Below, piece by piece: positions 10,915-18,774 of a stretch of DNA of 64,000 nucleotides. Positions within the stretch are counted from its first letter, which is position 1; every line of letters starts with the position of its first letter. The stretch is taken from assembly GCF_024105735.1 (NCBI RefSeq), contig NZ_JAAAML010000001.1, positions 1,807,809-1,871,808 of the forward strand. The letters are read 5' to 3'. The stretch comes from Parahoeflea alexandrii (GTDB lineage Bacteria; Pseudomonadota; Alphaproteobacteria; Rhizobiales; Rhizobiaceae). Made by a program: the position numbers and the translations under genes. The notes under the pieces were generated by a model that saw only the letters and a list, made by a program, of their open reading frames with translations, did no database searches and was not told the DNA's origin.

Positions 10915-11172
10915 ATGAATGTTGTGAAAGTGGCTATCGTTATCGCTGCAGCCGCCACATTGGCCGCCTGCACGACAACCGAGAAAACCGCGAGCGGAGC
11001 GGGCATCGGCGCAGCCGTCGGCGCGATTGCCTCAAACAGTGTGGGTGGAGCCGTTGCCGGCGCTCTCATTGGCGGGTTCGGTACCTACCTGTTCGAAACG
11101 GCTGACGGCAAATGCCAGTACCGCAATTCCAGAGGCAAGATTTACACCACGCGCTGCCACTGGCGGCGATAG
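10915..11172 (+). CDS. Small glycine-zipper lipoprotein
   Basis: An 85-residue protein beginning MNVVKVAIVIAAAATLAACT, with lipobox LAAC and Cys19. The middle is a glycine-zipper-like hydrophobic stretch (GAGIGAAVGAIASNSVGG), and the C-terminus has two cysteines in KCQYRNSRGKIYTTRCHW. The architecture resembles small outer-membrane lipoproteins of the 17 kDa antigen or OsmB type. Function unknown. Confidence 0.8.
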   Translation: MNVVKVAIVIAAAATLAACTTTEKTASGAGIGAAVGAIASNSVGGAVAGALIGGFGTYLFETADGKCQYRNSRGKIYTTRCHWRR

Positions 11173-11219
11173 CAGGATGTGAGCTTGCTGGGCTTGGTCA
11201 TGAACACGGCAACTGCCTG

Positions 11220-11411
11220 ATGAAGAAGCTGGCGACCGGTCTGGCGCTCGTCAGCCTTGCCGGAATGGTTTTTGGCTGGTGGGGGCTGGAGACGGTCTCC
11301 GGGCGAAGTCATTTTGACGAGATGGCCGGTATCATTCCCATGGCAGCTGGAGGTGGAGCGTTCCTATTGCTGCTGATTGCCGGCGGACTCTACTATTCCG
11401 CCCGGCGGTAG
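11220..11411 (+). CDS. Small membrane protein (63 residues)
   Basis: The frame from the ATG at 11220 gives MKKLATGLALVSLAGMVFGW and a second hydrophobic helix, PMAAGGGAFLLLLIAGGLYY, with a short loop between them, so two spans are predicted. No strong ribosome site is visible and the family was not recognised. It lies 47 bases after the glycine-zipper lipoprotein on the same strand and may be co-transcribed with it. Confidence 0.5.
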   Translation: MKKLATGLALVSLAGMVFGWWGLETVSGRSHFDEMAGIIPMAAGGGAFLLLLIAGGLYYSARR

Positions 11412-11489
11412 GGATTTGACAGAGCCAGAAGACTGCGTGTGGCCGAAGGGACCGGTTGAGAAGCCTTTTCCTCGGTTCCGAGGGTCTCG

Positions 11490-11972
11490 TTAGGCGATGG
11501 CAATGATCTCGAGTTCCTGATCGCCCAGTTCAACCACATCGCCCACCGACTTGCCCATCAACGCGCGGGCAACGGGTGAAGCAAACGATATGGTGCCGGT
11601 CTTTGGATCGGCCTCGTCCTCGCCGACAATACGGTAGGTCTGCGGCGGCCGGTCGTCGCGTGAATAGGTTATGGTTGAGCCAAAGGCGACAGTCTCGCGG
11701 GAGGACGGATCGGGCATGATCTGTGCTGTGCGAACGCGTTCGGCGAAGTAGCGCGCATCGCGCACGGGAACTGCCTGCTGCCGGCGGCGCTCGTTGACGT
11801 CGTCGATGGCGGCGGCGGCATCATAGGCTGAGCGGGCTTTCTCCAGTTCGGCTTCTAGCTGCTTCAGTCCATTCAACGTTACCAGGTTGGGATGATCCGA
11901 GACCGGCCGATCCGGGAGTTGGGTTTCTGCCGCGGTTTCGGAACTCTCTTCCTTGGTGAAGGCCACACTCAC
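11490..11972 (-). CDS. GreA/GreB-family transcription elongation factor-like protein
   Basis: A 160-residue protein with the Gre layout: an N-terminal coiled-coil hairpin (about residues 27-85, LNGLKQLEAELEKARSAYDA) and a C-terminal FKBP-like domain ending VGDVVELGDQELEIIAIA. Gre factors enter the secondary channel of RNA polymerase and stimulate transcript cleavage. The tip here reads DDVNERRRQQ, unlike canonical GreA, so it may be a Gre-like factor with altered activity. The GTG at 11972 is chosen because GGAGAATTGCC precedes it and homologues begin SVAFTKEES; the open frame continues to 12053 without support. Confidence 0.82.
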   Translation of the reverse strand: MSVAFTKEESSETAAETQLPDRPVSDHPNLVTLNGLKQLEAELEKARSAYDAAAAIDDVNERRRQQAVPVRDARYFAERVRTAQIMPDPSSRETVAFGSTITYSRDDRPPQTYRIVGEDEADPKTGTISFASPVARALMGKSVGDVVELGDQELEIIAIA

Positions 11973-12154
11973 GGCAATTCTCCATTCTGCATTGGCTGAT
12001 CCACATACCGCCAGAGCAGCATTGCGATCGATCATAGGGTGATGCAGAGCCAACTGGCAATCCGGCTCGCCTATGGTCCAACGTTGCAGAAGCTGTCCGG
12101 TTCCGATTGGTTTAGGAGCGTCACGGGTCCTCTCTTCTCCAGCAGGGGAATGGA

Positions 12155-12589
12155 TCAGGTCTGTGGGGCTGCGGCCCTGATCATCTGGACGCCGTTGATC
12201 TTGAAGCTGCCGTCTGGCTGCCTCTCGAGCGAATAGAGGGCAGTCCAGTCTTGTCCGTCGGGCCCCTGGATGATGACCTCCTGAACCATGCCCGATCCGT
12301 CCTGTGCGCCCTTGTACCGGCCGAAAGCGAAGTTGCCGGGACGGTAAACAGGCTGGTAGCCGCGCTTGACCATATCGAAGAAGCGGTTCTGATCCGGATA
12401 CATCCGCTTGATCGAAGGCGCGGCAAAGGAATAGGCCGCCGCCATGTCATCATTGAGAAAGGCATTGATCTGGCTTTCGATGACAGACCGTGCCGTTGCC
12501 GCATCATCGGATCGAGCGGGCGTCAGCGAGAGTAACAGGACAGCGAGTGATGCCGTCAGAAATGCAATGAACTGGACGTTTCTTGTCAT
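12155..12589 (-). CDS. DUF4864 secreted protein
   Basis: A 144-residue protein with a signal peptide (MTRNVQFIAFLTASLAVLLL, cleavage near ARSDD) and a mature NTF2-like domain with the DUF4864 pattern: VIESQINAFLNDDMAAAYSFAAPSIK, then GYQPVYRPGNFAFG and YSLERQPDGSFKINGVQM. It is expected in the periplasm, with unknown function. The ATG at 12589 has GGAGGT 7 bases upstream and starts the signal peptide, which decides it over the longer frame to 12682. Confidence 0.82.
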   Translation of the reverse strand: MTRNVQFIAFLTASLAVLLLSLTPARSDDAATARSVIESQINAFLNDDMAAAYSFAAPSIKRMYPDQNRFFDMVKRGYQPVYRPGNFAFGRYKGAQDGSGMVQEVIIQGPDGQDWTALYSLERQPDGSFKINGVQMIRAAAPQT

Positions 12590-12705
12590 GACCGTACCTC
12601 CATGGTGTTGAAGATAGGACGGAGAACGGAATTGGAAAGTTTCACGTTTTTTCGGCAAACGGTGGCAGTTCATCCGGTTCATGAGGAGTCGCCGAATGAT
12701 GAATT

Positions 12706-12739
12706 ATAACATTAGGATAGGATGAATTCCTAATGTTAT
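12706..12739. repeat. Perfect 12-bp inverted repeat in an AT-rich patch
   Basis: ATAACATTAGGA (12706-12717) is repeated as its exact reverse complement TCCTAATGTTAT (12728-12739) with a 10-base spacer. The patch is AT-rich among GC-rich genes and lies between the end of the leftward MDR gene and the start region of the DUF4864 gene. It may be an operator, or a terminator without a T-run. Confidence 0.7.
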
Positions 12740-12758
12740 GATTTAGGCCTCTGTCGCA

Positions 12759-13796
12759 TCATGGCACGATCATCACCTTGCCATCGCCAAGTTTCAGGGC
12801 GTCGGGTAGGTCGCGGATCGCATCAGTGAGCCTGACTGTCGCCACCACTTCGGTGCTCCAGGCGCCCGAGATGAAGCGGTTCTGGACGGCGCGCAGCGTC
12901 TTGAGCTTTGTCAGAATGGAAGCCTGCCGGAACCAGTTCATCAGCCAGTAGCCCTCGATCTTCTTGTTCATGAAAATGAACTGGCCCGCCTCCCTGAGTG
13001 TCGGCATTTCGGTTTCGAGCTTGCCGTAGATGATCCAGCGCGCGCGAGCGGGCATGGCGGTGAACAGGTCGGCAGAAACCTGGCCGGCGACTGCGTCGAG
13101 CAGGATGCGGGGTTTTTCGGATTTGCAAAGAGCTGCGAATTTGGCAGCAAAGTCAGGGTCCGACTGCAGCAGCACATGTTTCGCGCCGAGCTCCCTGAGG
13201 TGCGCCGCCTGGCTTTCCTTGCGGATGACGGCGATCATCGCGTAGCCGTTGTCCCGCGCCAGTCCGGCCATCAGTTTGCCGAGCTGCGAGAAGGCAGCGG
13301 TGAATACGAAGCTCCTCGAGCCCGACGCCTTGACGATGTCGAACATGGTCCAGGCGGTCACCGGATTGACCACGTGGCCCGCGGCATCCTCGTCGCGCAT
13401 CGCCGGCTTGACCACAACGCACATGGCGGCCTGCACGATGATGTACTCGGCCCAGGCGCCGGATCCGTTGACGCCGCCGACAAAGGCAACCCGCTTGCCC
13501 TTGAGATAGGTGGCGTAAAGACCGGAGCCAGCGACGACGTCGCCGACACCCTCGAACCCTGCAGCCGCGCCCTTGATTCGCGGCTGGCCGTACTCGCCCT
13601 TGATGAAGTAGAGGTCGGACGGATTTACCGATGCCATGCGCACCCGGATCAAGACCTCGCCCGGACCCGGCTTCGGCACCGGCAGCGAGCCATATTCAAG
13701 GTATGGTTCAAGGGTTTCGATCGCCGCGCCCTCACGGGTTGGCGCGAAACCGTGGCCCTTGAGGATCAGGGCATTCATGCTGGCGGGCAGGGTCAT
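12759..13796 (-). CDS. Zinc-free MDR-family NAD(P)-dependent dehydrogenase/quinone reductase
   Basis: A 345-residue medium-chain dehydrogenase/reductase. The N-terminal GroES-like part has PKPGPGEVLIRVRMASVNPSDLYFIKGEYG, and the nucleotide-binding part has FVFTAAFSQLGKLMAGLARDNGYAMIAVIRKE. The zinc-ligand cysteines and histidines of alcohol dehydrogenases are absent, so it belongs with quinone oxidoreductase/enoyl reductase types. It is the last of four leftward genes (TetR, acyl-CoA dehydrogenase, quinone reductase, this gene), with 23 bases to the previous stop. AAAGGA precedes the ATG at 13796. Substrate unknown; the context suggests an acyl-CoA or unsaturated carbonyl intermediate. Confidence 0.85.
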   Translation of the reverse strand: MTLPASMNALILKGHGFAPTREGAAIETLEPYLEYGSLPVPKPGPGEVLIRVRMASVNPSDLYFIKGEYGQPRIKGAAAGFEGVGDVVAGSGLYATYLKGKRVAFVGGVNGSGAWAEYIIVQAAMCVVVKPAMRDEDAAGHVVNPVTAWTMFDIVKASGSRSFVFTAAFSQLGKLMAGLARDNGYAMIAVIRKESQAAHLRELGAKHVLLQSDPDFAAKFAALCKSEKPRILLDAVAGQVSADLFTAMPARARWIIYGKLETEMPTLREAGQFIFMNKKIEGYWLMNWFRQASILTKLKTLRAVQNRFISGAWSTEVVATVRLTDAIRDLPDALKLGDGKVMIVP

Positions 13797-13819
13797 TTTT
13801 CAGTCCTTTGGGGCAGTCC

Positions 13820-14785
13820 TCATGGAACAAGGATTGTCTTGCCGATACCGCCACGGTCAAGAATCCGCTTGAGCGCGGTCCCCGCCTCGGACAGCGGTTG
13901 GTTTTCATCGATGTGCGGCTTGATGCGGCCTTCCGCGTGCCAGGCGAATAGTTCCCGGTTGTTGGCAGCGTAGACCTCTGGTTCCTTTGCAACGAAGGCG
14001 CCCCAGAACACGCCGACCAGCGAATACTCCTTGAGCAGCACAAGATTGACCGGAAGCTTGGGAATTTCGCCCGAAGCAAAACCGATGACCAGGAGCCGGC
14101 CATTGCGGGCCATGGCGCGCGCGGCGACGTCGAAGGCTGCGCCGCCGACCGGATCGAAGGCAACGTCGACACCACCCGGGGCTTCCTGCTTGAGCGCATC
14201 GCGCAATCCCTCATAGGGCAGGGCAAGATCGGCACCCGTCTCGATGCAGGCCTTCTGTTTCTCGGAGGTGGAGGCCACGGCGATGACGCGGGCACCCATG
14301 GCCTTGCCGATGGAAATGGCGGCCAAGCCCGTGGACCCCGCACCGCCAAGCACCAGCAGGGTCTCGCCCGGCTGCAGATTTGCCCGCTGCTTGAGCGCGT
14401 GATGCGAGGTTCCCCAAGCGCACATCAGCGCACAGGCGTCGGCAAAGGGCATGGTTTCGGGAAGCGGGAAGACCCGGTTTGACGAGGCAAGGACCTTCTC
14501 GGCGTAAGCCCCATTGTTGAGCATCACCACGACTCGGTCGCCGGGTTTGACGTGGCTCACATTGTCGCCAATCGCCTCGACGATCCCGGCCGCTTCCATG
14601 CCCGGAACAAACGGCGTTTCGGGCTTCATCTGGTAAAGCCCCTGGACCAGCAGGCCGTCGGGATAGTTGACGCCGATGGCTTCGGCCCGAACCACGACCT
14701 CATCGGTGCCGGGCTCGGGATCGGGCAGTTCGCGGAATTCCAGGTTGGAGAGCGGACCGTATTCGGGACAGACAATCGCCTTCAT
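13820..14785 (-). CDS. NADPH:quinone oxidoreductase-like MDR protein
   Basis: A 321-residue quinone oxidoreductase-type MDR protein. Key segments are PDPEPGTDEVVVRAEAIGVNYPDGLLVQGLYQ, VPGMEAAGIVEAIG, and the nucleotide-binding loop LVLGGAGSTGLAAISIGKAMGARVIA. It resembles the human QORL/zeta-crystallin group and should reduce an alpha,beta-unsaturated carbonyl or quinone with NADPH. The gene starts 6 bases after the acyl-CoA dehydrogenase stop and is in the same operon. Genes of this type commonly accompany ACAD10/11-like dehydrogenases in proteobacteria, as recalled from family context. Confidence 0.88.
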   Translation of the reverse strand: MKAIVCPEYGPLSNLEFRELPDPEPGTDEVVVRAEAIGVNYPDGLLVQGLYQMKPETPFVPGMEAAGIVEAIGDNVSHVKPGDRVVVMLNNGAYAEKVLASSNRVFPLPETMPFADACALMCAWGTSHHALKQRANLQPGETLLVLGGAGSTGLAAISIGKAMGARVIAVASTSEKQKACIETGADLALPYEGLRDALKQEAPGGVDVAFDPVGGAAFDVAARAMARNGRLLVIGFASGEIPKLPVNLVLLKEYSLVGVFWGAFVAKEPEVYAANNRELFAWHAEGRIKPHIDENQPLSEAGTALKRILDRGGIGKTILVP

Positions 14786-14791
14786 GACAGA

Positions 14792-16036
14792 TCACACCTT
14801 TTCCTGCGTGTAGCGCTTGAGTTCGGTGCGCGCCACCTGGCGCCGGTGCACGGCGTCGGGACCATCGGCGAGCCTCAGCGTGCGCAGGTGGGTCCAGCTG
14901 CGGGCCAGCGGCGTGTCCTGGGAAATGCCCTGGGCGCCGAACATCTGAACCGCCTCGTCAGTGACCTTGAGCGCCACGCGCGGGGCCACCACCTTGATCT
15001 GGCTGATCCAGGGGGCTGCGGCGACGCCGTTACCCTGATCCATCATCCAAGCGGCCTTCAGGCACAGAAGCCTTGCCTGTTCGATCTCCATGCGGCATTC
15101 GGCGATGATGTCGTAATTGGCGCCGAGCTGGGCCAGTTTCTTGCCGAAGGCCTCGCGCTCGAGCGAGCGCTTGCACATCAGCTCCAGCGCCATTTCGGCT
15201 TGGCCGATCGCCCGCATGCAGTGATGGATGCGGCCCGGTCCGAGACGGCCCTGGGCGATCTCGAAGCCCTTGCCCTCGCCAACCAGCAGATTGCTCGCCG
15301 GAACCCGGACATCGGTAAACTTGAGATGGAAATGGCCATGCGGGGCGTCATCCTGGCCATAGACCTGCATCGGCCGCAGCTTCTCGATGCCGGCGGTATC
15401 GGCAGGAACCAGGATCATCGAGTGGCGAGCGTGTTTCGGCGTGTCCTCGCCGCCGGTGCGGACCATGACGATGTAGATCTTGCAGCGCGGATCGCCCACG
15501 CCAGAGGCCCACCATTTCTCGCCGTTGAGCACGTAGTCTTCGCCGTCACGGACGCATGCCATGGACACATTGGTGGCGTCGGACGAGGCAACATTCGGCT
15601 CGGTCATCAGGTAGGCGGAGCGGATTTCGCCATTGAGCAGCGGTTCGAGCCACTGCTTCTTGTGTTCGGCGGTGGAATAGCGGTCGAACACCTCCATGTT
15701 GCCGGTATCGGGCGCCGAGCAGTTGAAGGTCTCGGCGCCGAGATGCGCCTTGCCCATTTCCTCGGCGAGATAGGCATATTCGACGGTTGTCAGCCCCCGG
15801 TCGGACTGGGTGCGCCACAGGTTCCACAGGCCACGTTCCTTGGCCTTGGCCTTGAGGCTCTCGAGGATTTCCGTCTGGCGCGGGGTGTAGCTCCAGCGGT
15901 CGCCTTTGGCGCCGACTTCGGCGAGGAATTCCTCGTCAAGCGGCATAATCTCGTTGCGGACCATGTCGCGCACGGCTTCCAGAATGGGTTGCAGATGCTT
16001 GGTAACGCCAAGATCCATCGGTTTTGCTTCGGTCAT
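14792..16036 (-). CDS. ACAD10/11-type acyl-CoA dehydrogenase
   Basis: A 414-residue flavin acyl-CoA dehydrogenase. It matches the dehydrogenase half of human ACAD11 very closely in signature blocks: APDTGNMEVFDRY, MTEPNVASSDATN, GEKWWASGVGDPRCKI, HSMILVP and EGKGFEIAQGRLGPGRIHHC. It ends in the family pattern LRLADGPDAVHR. In mammals this half acts on 4-phosphorylated acyl-CoAs produced by the attached kinase half; here the kinase-like half is a separate gene at 17746. GGAGGATTTCC precedes the ATG at 16036. It lies in a leftward operon with two MDR reductases and the TetR regulator. Confidence 0.92.
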   Translation of the reverse strand: MTEAKPMDLGVTKHLQPILEAVRDMVRNEIMPLDEEFLAEVGAKGDRWSYTPRQTEILESLKAKAKERGLWNLWRTQSDRGLTTVEYAYLAEEMGKAHLGAETFNCSAPDTGNMEVFDRYSTAEHKKQWLEPLLNGEIRSAYLMTEPNVASSDATNVSMACVRDGEDYVLNGEKWWASGVGDPRCKIYIVMVRTGGEDTPKHARHSMILVPADTAGIEKLRPMQVYGQDDAPHGHFHLKFTDVRVPASNLLVGEGKGFEIAQGRLGPGRIHHCMRAIGQAEMALELMCKRSLEREAFGKKLAQLGANYDIIAECRMEIEQARLLCLKAAWMMDQGNGVAAAPWISQIKVVAPRVALKVTDEAVQMFGAQGISQDTPLARSWTHLRTLRLADGPDAVHRRQVARTELKRYTQEKV

Positions 16037-16060
16037 GGAAATCCTCCTCCAGATGTTCGT

Positions 16061-16753
16061 TCAGGGCGTCTTGCCCGTGTAGCCAAGAAGCCGGATTGCG
16101 TAGAGTACACACTCGTCTGCAACGGCTTCGATTTCCTTCTGGTCCTGGCCTTTTCGTGGGGTGAACCAGACAATGGGTCCGTTGATGCACATGAAGACCG
16201 AGTTGAGCGCGATCTTGATGTTGGCGAATTCTATGTCACCGGCGGCCATGGCATCTTCCAGCACCTTGCTGAAATGCTCCGAATAGGTGTCGCGCAATTG
16301 CGCAAGCTGGCGCAGTTCGGCGTGCTCGTTGGCGGGCATGGTTCCGTGCCTGAGCATATCGACGCCCTGGCCGACGACGTTCTGGAAAGCCTTGGTGCGG
16401 ATCACGCACATGACATGCGCCTTGAGCACGGCCTTCAGCCGCTCGATGGGCGGCATGTCGCGTTCGAGGATGGGCTCGATAGCCTGGAAGTTCATCATCA
16501 TGCCGGTGCGATAGACATCGAGGAAGAGTTCTGCCTTGGAGGCGTAGTGGTGGTAGATCCGCCCCTTGGTCGATGCAATCCGGGCCGCGACCTCGTCGAG
16601 ACTGGTGGCAGAATATCCGCGAGCCTCGAAACACAGTGCGGCCCCCTCCATGATTTCCATGCGGGAAAGGTCGGTGTCGCTCTGACGCCGGTATTTGGTC
16701 GATCGCGTCGCGGTCGCCATCCCTGGATCTGCCTCCATCCCGTCCTGCGGCAC
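16061..16753 (-). CDS. TetR/AcrR-family regulator of the acyl-CoA module
   Basis: A 230-residue TetR-type repressor. The DNA-binding part is visible as GYSATSLDEVAARIASTKGRIYHHYASKAELF (residues about 46-77). The C-terminal region is the effector-binding helical domain. It is the first gene of the leftward operon and is divergent from the SDR at 16911. A perfect palindrome lies between the two starts, so auto-regulation and control of both arms is the simple expectation. The effector is probably an acyl-CoA of the pathway; this is inference. Confidence 0.9.
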   Translation of the reverse strand: MPQDGMEADPGMATATRSTKYRRQSDTDLSRMEIMEGAALCFEARGYSATSLDEVAARIASTKGRIYHHYASKAELFLDVYRTGMMMNFQAIEPILERDMPPIERLKAVLKAHVMCVIRTKAFQNVVGQGVDMLRHGTMPANEHAELRQLAQLRDTYSEHFSKVLEDAMAAGDIEFANIKIALNSVFMCINGPIVWFTPRKGQDQKEIEAVADECVLYAIRLLGYTGKTP

Positions 16754-16810
16754 TCGTGCCGTATGTTGCGAAGAATATTTTCAAACCGTCTTGCAGTTGG
16801 CTGCGACTTG

Positions 16811-16830
16811 AACATACTATCGAGTATGTT
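16811..16830. promoter_or_regulatory. Palindromic operator between the TetR gene and the SDR gene
   Basis: AACATACT (16811-16818) and AGTATGTT (16823-16830) form perfect 8-bp arms around ATCG. Size and location fit a TetR-family operator controlling both divergent units. Confidence 0.75.
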
Positions 16831-16910
16831 GTCAATCGACGAGACAACGCTATCGTCAAGACGCGATGCGGCGCCTCAATCGCCGTTCAACGCACCGGGA
16901 GAGAGAAGAC

Positions 16911-17744
16911 ATGAGTGATGCGAGCGACAGCTATCTGGGCGATCTGTTCGGGGTGAAGGGGAAAACGGCCCTGGTCACGGGCGGTGCGACCGGTATCGGG
17001 CGCATGATCGCCACGGGTCTGGTTCAGGCCGGTGCTCGCGTGATGATCGCATCGCGCAAGGGGGAAGATTGCGTGCGTGTGGCCGACGAGATCAACGCGC
17101 TGGGTGCGGCAGGTTCGGCCGAGGGATTTGCCGGCGACGTCGGCACGGCGGAAGGTGTTGCCGACCTGGTCGAGGCCGTGAAGGCGCGGACTGACCGTCT
17201 CCACATACTCGTCAACAATGCCGGCGTGTCCTGGGGTGCAGCTTATGAAGAGTTTCCCCACGCCGCATGGGCCAAGGTGATGTCGGTGAATGTGGCGGGG
17301 CTTTTCACTTTGACGCGGGATCTGACACCGCTGCTGGTCGCGGCGGCAAGTGACGCCGATCCGGCGCGGATCATCAATCTGGGCTCGGTGATGGGAACCC
17401 AGCCGGCCGCCGACGGGGCCTATTCCTACTCGGCCTCAAAGGCTGCGGTTCATCACCTGACCAGGATCCTCGCCGAAGAACTTGCCGGACGGCGCATCAC
17501 TGTCAATGCGTTCGCCCCGGGACCGTTTCAAAGCCGGATGACCGCTTTCGCAACGGCCAAGGAAGAACAAGTGGAACGCGTCAGCGCAGGCGTACCGTTG
17601 GGACGCATTGGCGGCCCCGACGATGTGGCCGGCGCCACGCTCTATCTGTGCAGTCGGGCAGGGGCCTATATTACCGGCGCGATCCTGCCGATTGACGGCG
17701 GGCTGTCGGTGCAACACGATATCCGCCTTTTCAAGGATGCGTGA
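16911..17744 (+). CDS. Short-chain dehydrogenase/reductase
   Basis: A 277-residue SDR. The cofactor loop is TGGATGIGRM near residue 25, NNAG is present at about residue 103, and the catalytic motif appears as YSYSASKAAVHH with the upstream Ser in LGSVMG. It should oxidise or reduce a hydroxyl/keto group with NAD(P). The start at 16911 follows GAGAGAAG. Its stop is one base before the start of the kinase-like gene, so the two are co-transcribed. It resembles the SDR partner found with ACAD10/11-like systems. Confidence 0.88.
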   Translation: MSDASDSYLGDLFGVKGKTALVTGGATGIGRMIATGLVQAGARVMIASRKGEDCVRVADEINALGAAGSAEGFAGDVGTAEGVADLVEAVKARTDRLHILVNNAGVSWGAAYEEFPHAAWAKVMSVNVAGLFTLTRDLTPLLVAAASDADPARIINLGSVMGTQPAADGAYSYSASKAAVHHLTRILAEELAGRRITVNAFAPGPFQSRMTAFATAKEEQVERVSAGVPLGRIGGPDDVAGATLYLCSRAGAYITGAILPIDGGLSVQHDIRLFKDA

Positions 17745-17745
17745 G

Positions 17746-18771
17746 ATGGAAGAACAACCTTTCGACATGGAAGCCTTGGCAGACGAGTTGCATGAGCTCG
17801 TGCCGGGGTTTTCAGGCCTGCATGCGATCGAGAAATTCAACACCGGCCAGTCCAATCCGACCTACCGGGTGGAGGCCGACAGCGGGCGCTATGTGCTTCG
17901 GGCCAAGCCACCCGGGACATTGTTAAAATCGGCCCACCAGGTTGACCGCGAGTACCGGGTGATGAAGGCGCTGGCTGCAAACAACGTGCCGGTGCCGAAG
18001 GTCTTTGGGCTTTCCGGAGAAGACAGTGCCATCGGCCGGATGTATTTCGTCATGGAACTGGTCGAGGGCCGGATTTTCTGGGACCCGGCCTTGCCTGAAG
18101 TCAGCAAGCAGGAGCGCTCTGCCATCTATGACGGCATGAACGATGTTCTGGCGCGGCTTCACAAGGTTGATGTCGAGGCTGCCGGACTGTCCGATTACGG
18201 ACGTCCGGGAAACTATTTCGCGCGGCAGATCCGGCGCTGGAGCGAACAGTACATCGCCAGCAAGACCGAGGAACTTCCGGCCATGGATCGGCTTATGGAA
18301 TGGCTTTGGGAAAACCTGCCCGACGATGACGGACTCGTTTCGGTGGTGCATGGCGACTACCGCCTCGACAACATGATCTTTGCGCCCCATGGCGAGGAAG
18401 TCCGAGCGTTGATTGACTGGGAACTGTCAACGCTCGGTCATCCGCTGGCGGATCTGTCCTACCAGTGCATGCAGTGGCGTCTGCCGCACAAGAGCGGGTT
18501 CCGGGGCTTGGGCGGGCTTGACCGGGCTGAACTCGGCATCCCGAGTGAAGCCGACTATGTGGCGCTCTACTCCGAGCGCAGCGGCATTGCGGTCGACAAC
18601 TGGACGTTCTGCCTGTCATTTTCGTTTTTCAGGCTCGCGGCGATCCTGCAAGGCGTCTATAAGCGCGCGCTCGACGGCAATGCCTCAAACCCTGAACGCG
18701 CCCGCGAAATCGGCAAGGCGGTGCCGCAACTTGCGGCCATGGCGAATGACATCATGTCCGGAAAGGCTTGA
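17746..18771 (+). CDS. APH-fold phosphotransferase, kinase half of an ACAD10/11-like system
   Basis: A 341-residue aminoglycoside-phosphotransferase-fold protein that follows the N-terminal half of human ACAD11: FNTGQSNPTYRV, VLRAKPPGTLL, AHQVDREYRVMKAL, then the catalytic HGDYRLDN near residue 202 and the metal-binding IDWELSTLGHPLADLSY near 223. In ACAD10/11 and in the bacterial levulinate pathway (LvaA), this kinase type phosphorylates the 4-hydroxyl of an acyl-CoA, allowing later elimination. Here kinase and dehydrogenase are split onto opposite strands around one regulator. The open frame runs back to 17608, but the ATG at 17746 directly after the SDR stop is preferred. Confidence 0.9.
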   Translation: MEEQPFDMEALADELHELVPGFSGLHAIEKFNTGQSNPTYRVEADSGRYVLRAKPPGTLLKSAHQVDREYRVMKALAANNVPVPKVFGLSGEDSAIGRMYFVMELVEGRIFWDPALPEVSKQERSAIYDGMNDVLARLHKVDVEAAGLSDYGRPGNYFARQIRRWSEQYIASKTEELPAMDRLMEWLWENLPDDDGLVSVVHGDYRLDNMIFAPHGEEVRALIDWELSTLGHPLADLSYQCMQWRLPHKSGFRGLGGLDRAELGIPSEADYVALYSERSGIAVDNWTFCLSFSFFRLAAILQGVYKRALDGNASNPERAREIGKAVPQLAAMANDIMSGKA

Positions 18772-18774
18772 ACA

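Noticed and set aside
14552-16918. Rightward 788-codon open frame
   Set aside because: It is antisense to the quinone reductase, acyl-CoA dehydrogenase and TetR genes, whose products match families along their whole length. The antisense product is low-complexity and unlike any known protein.
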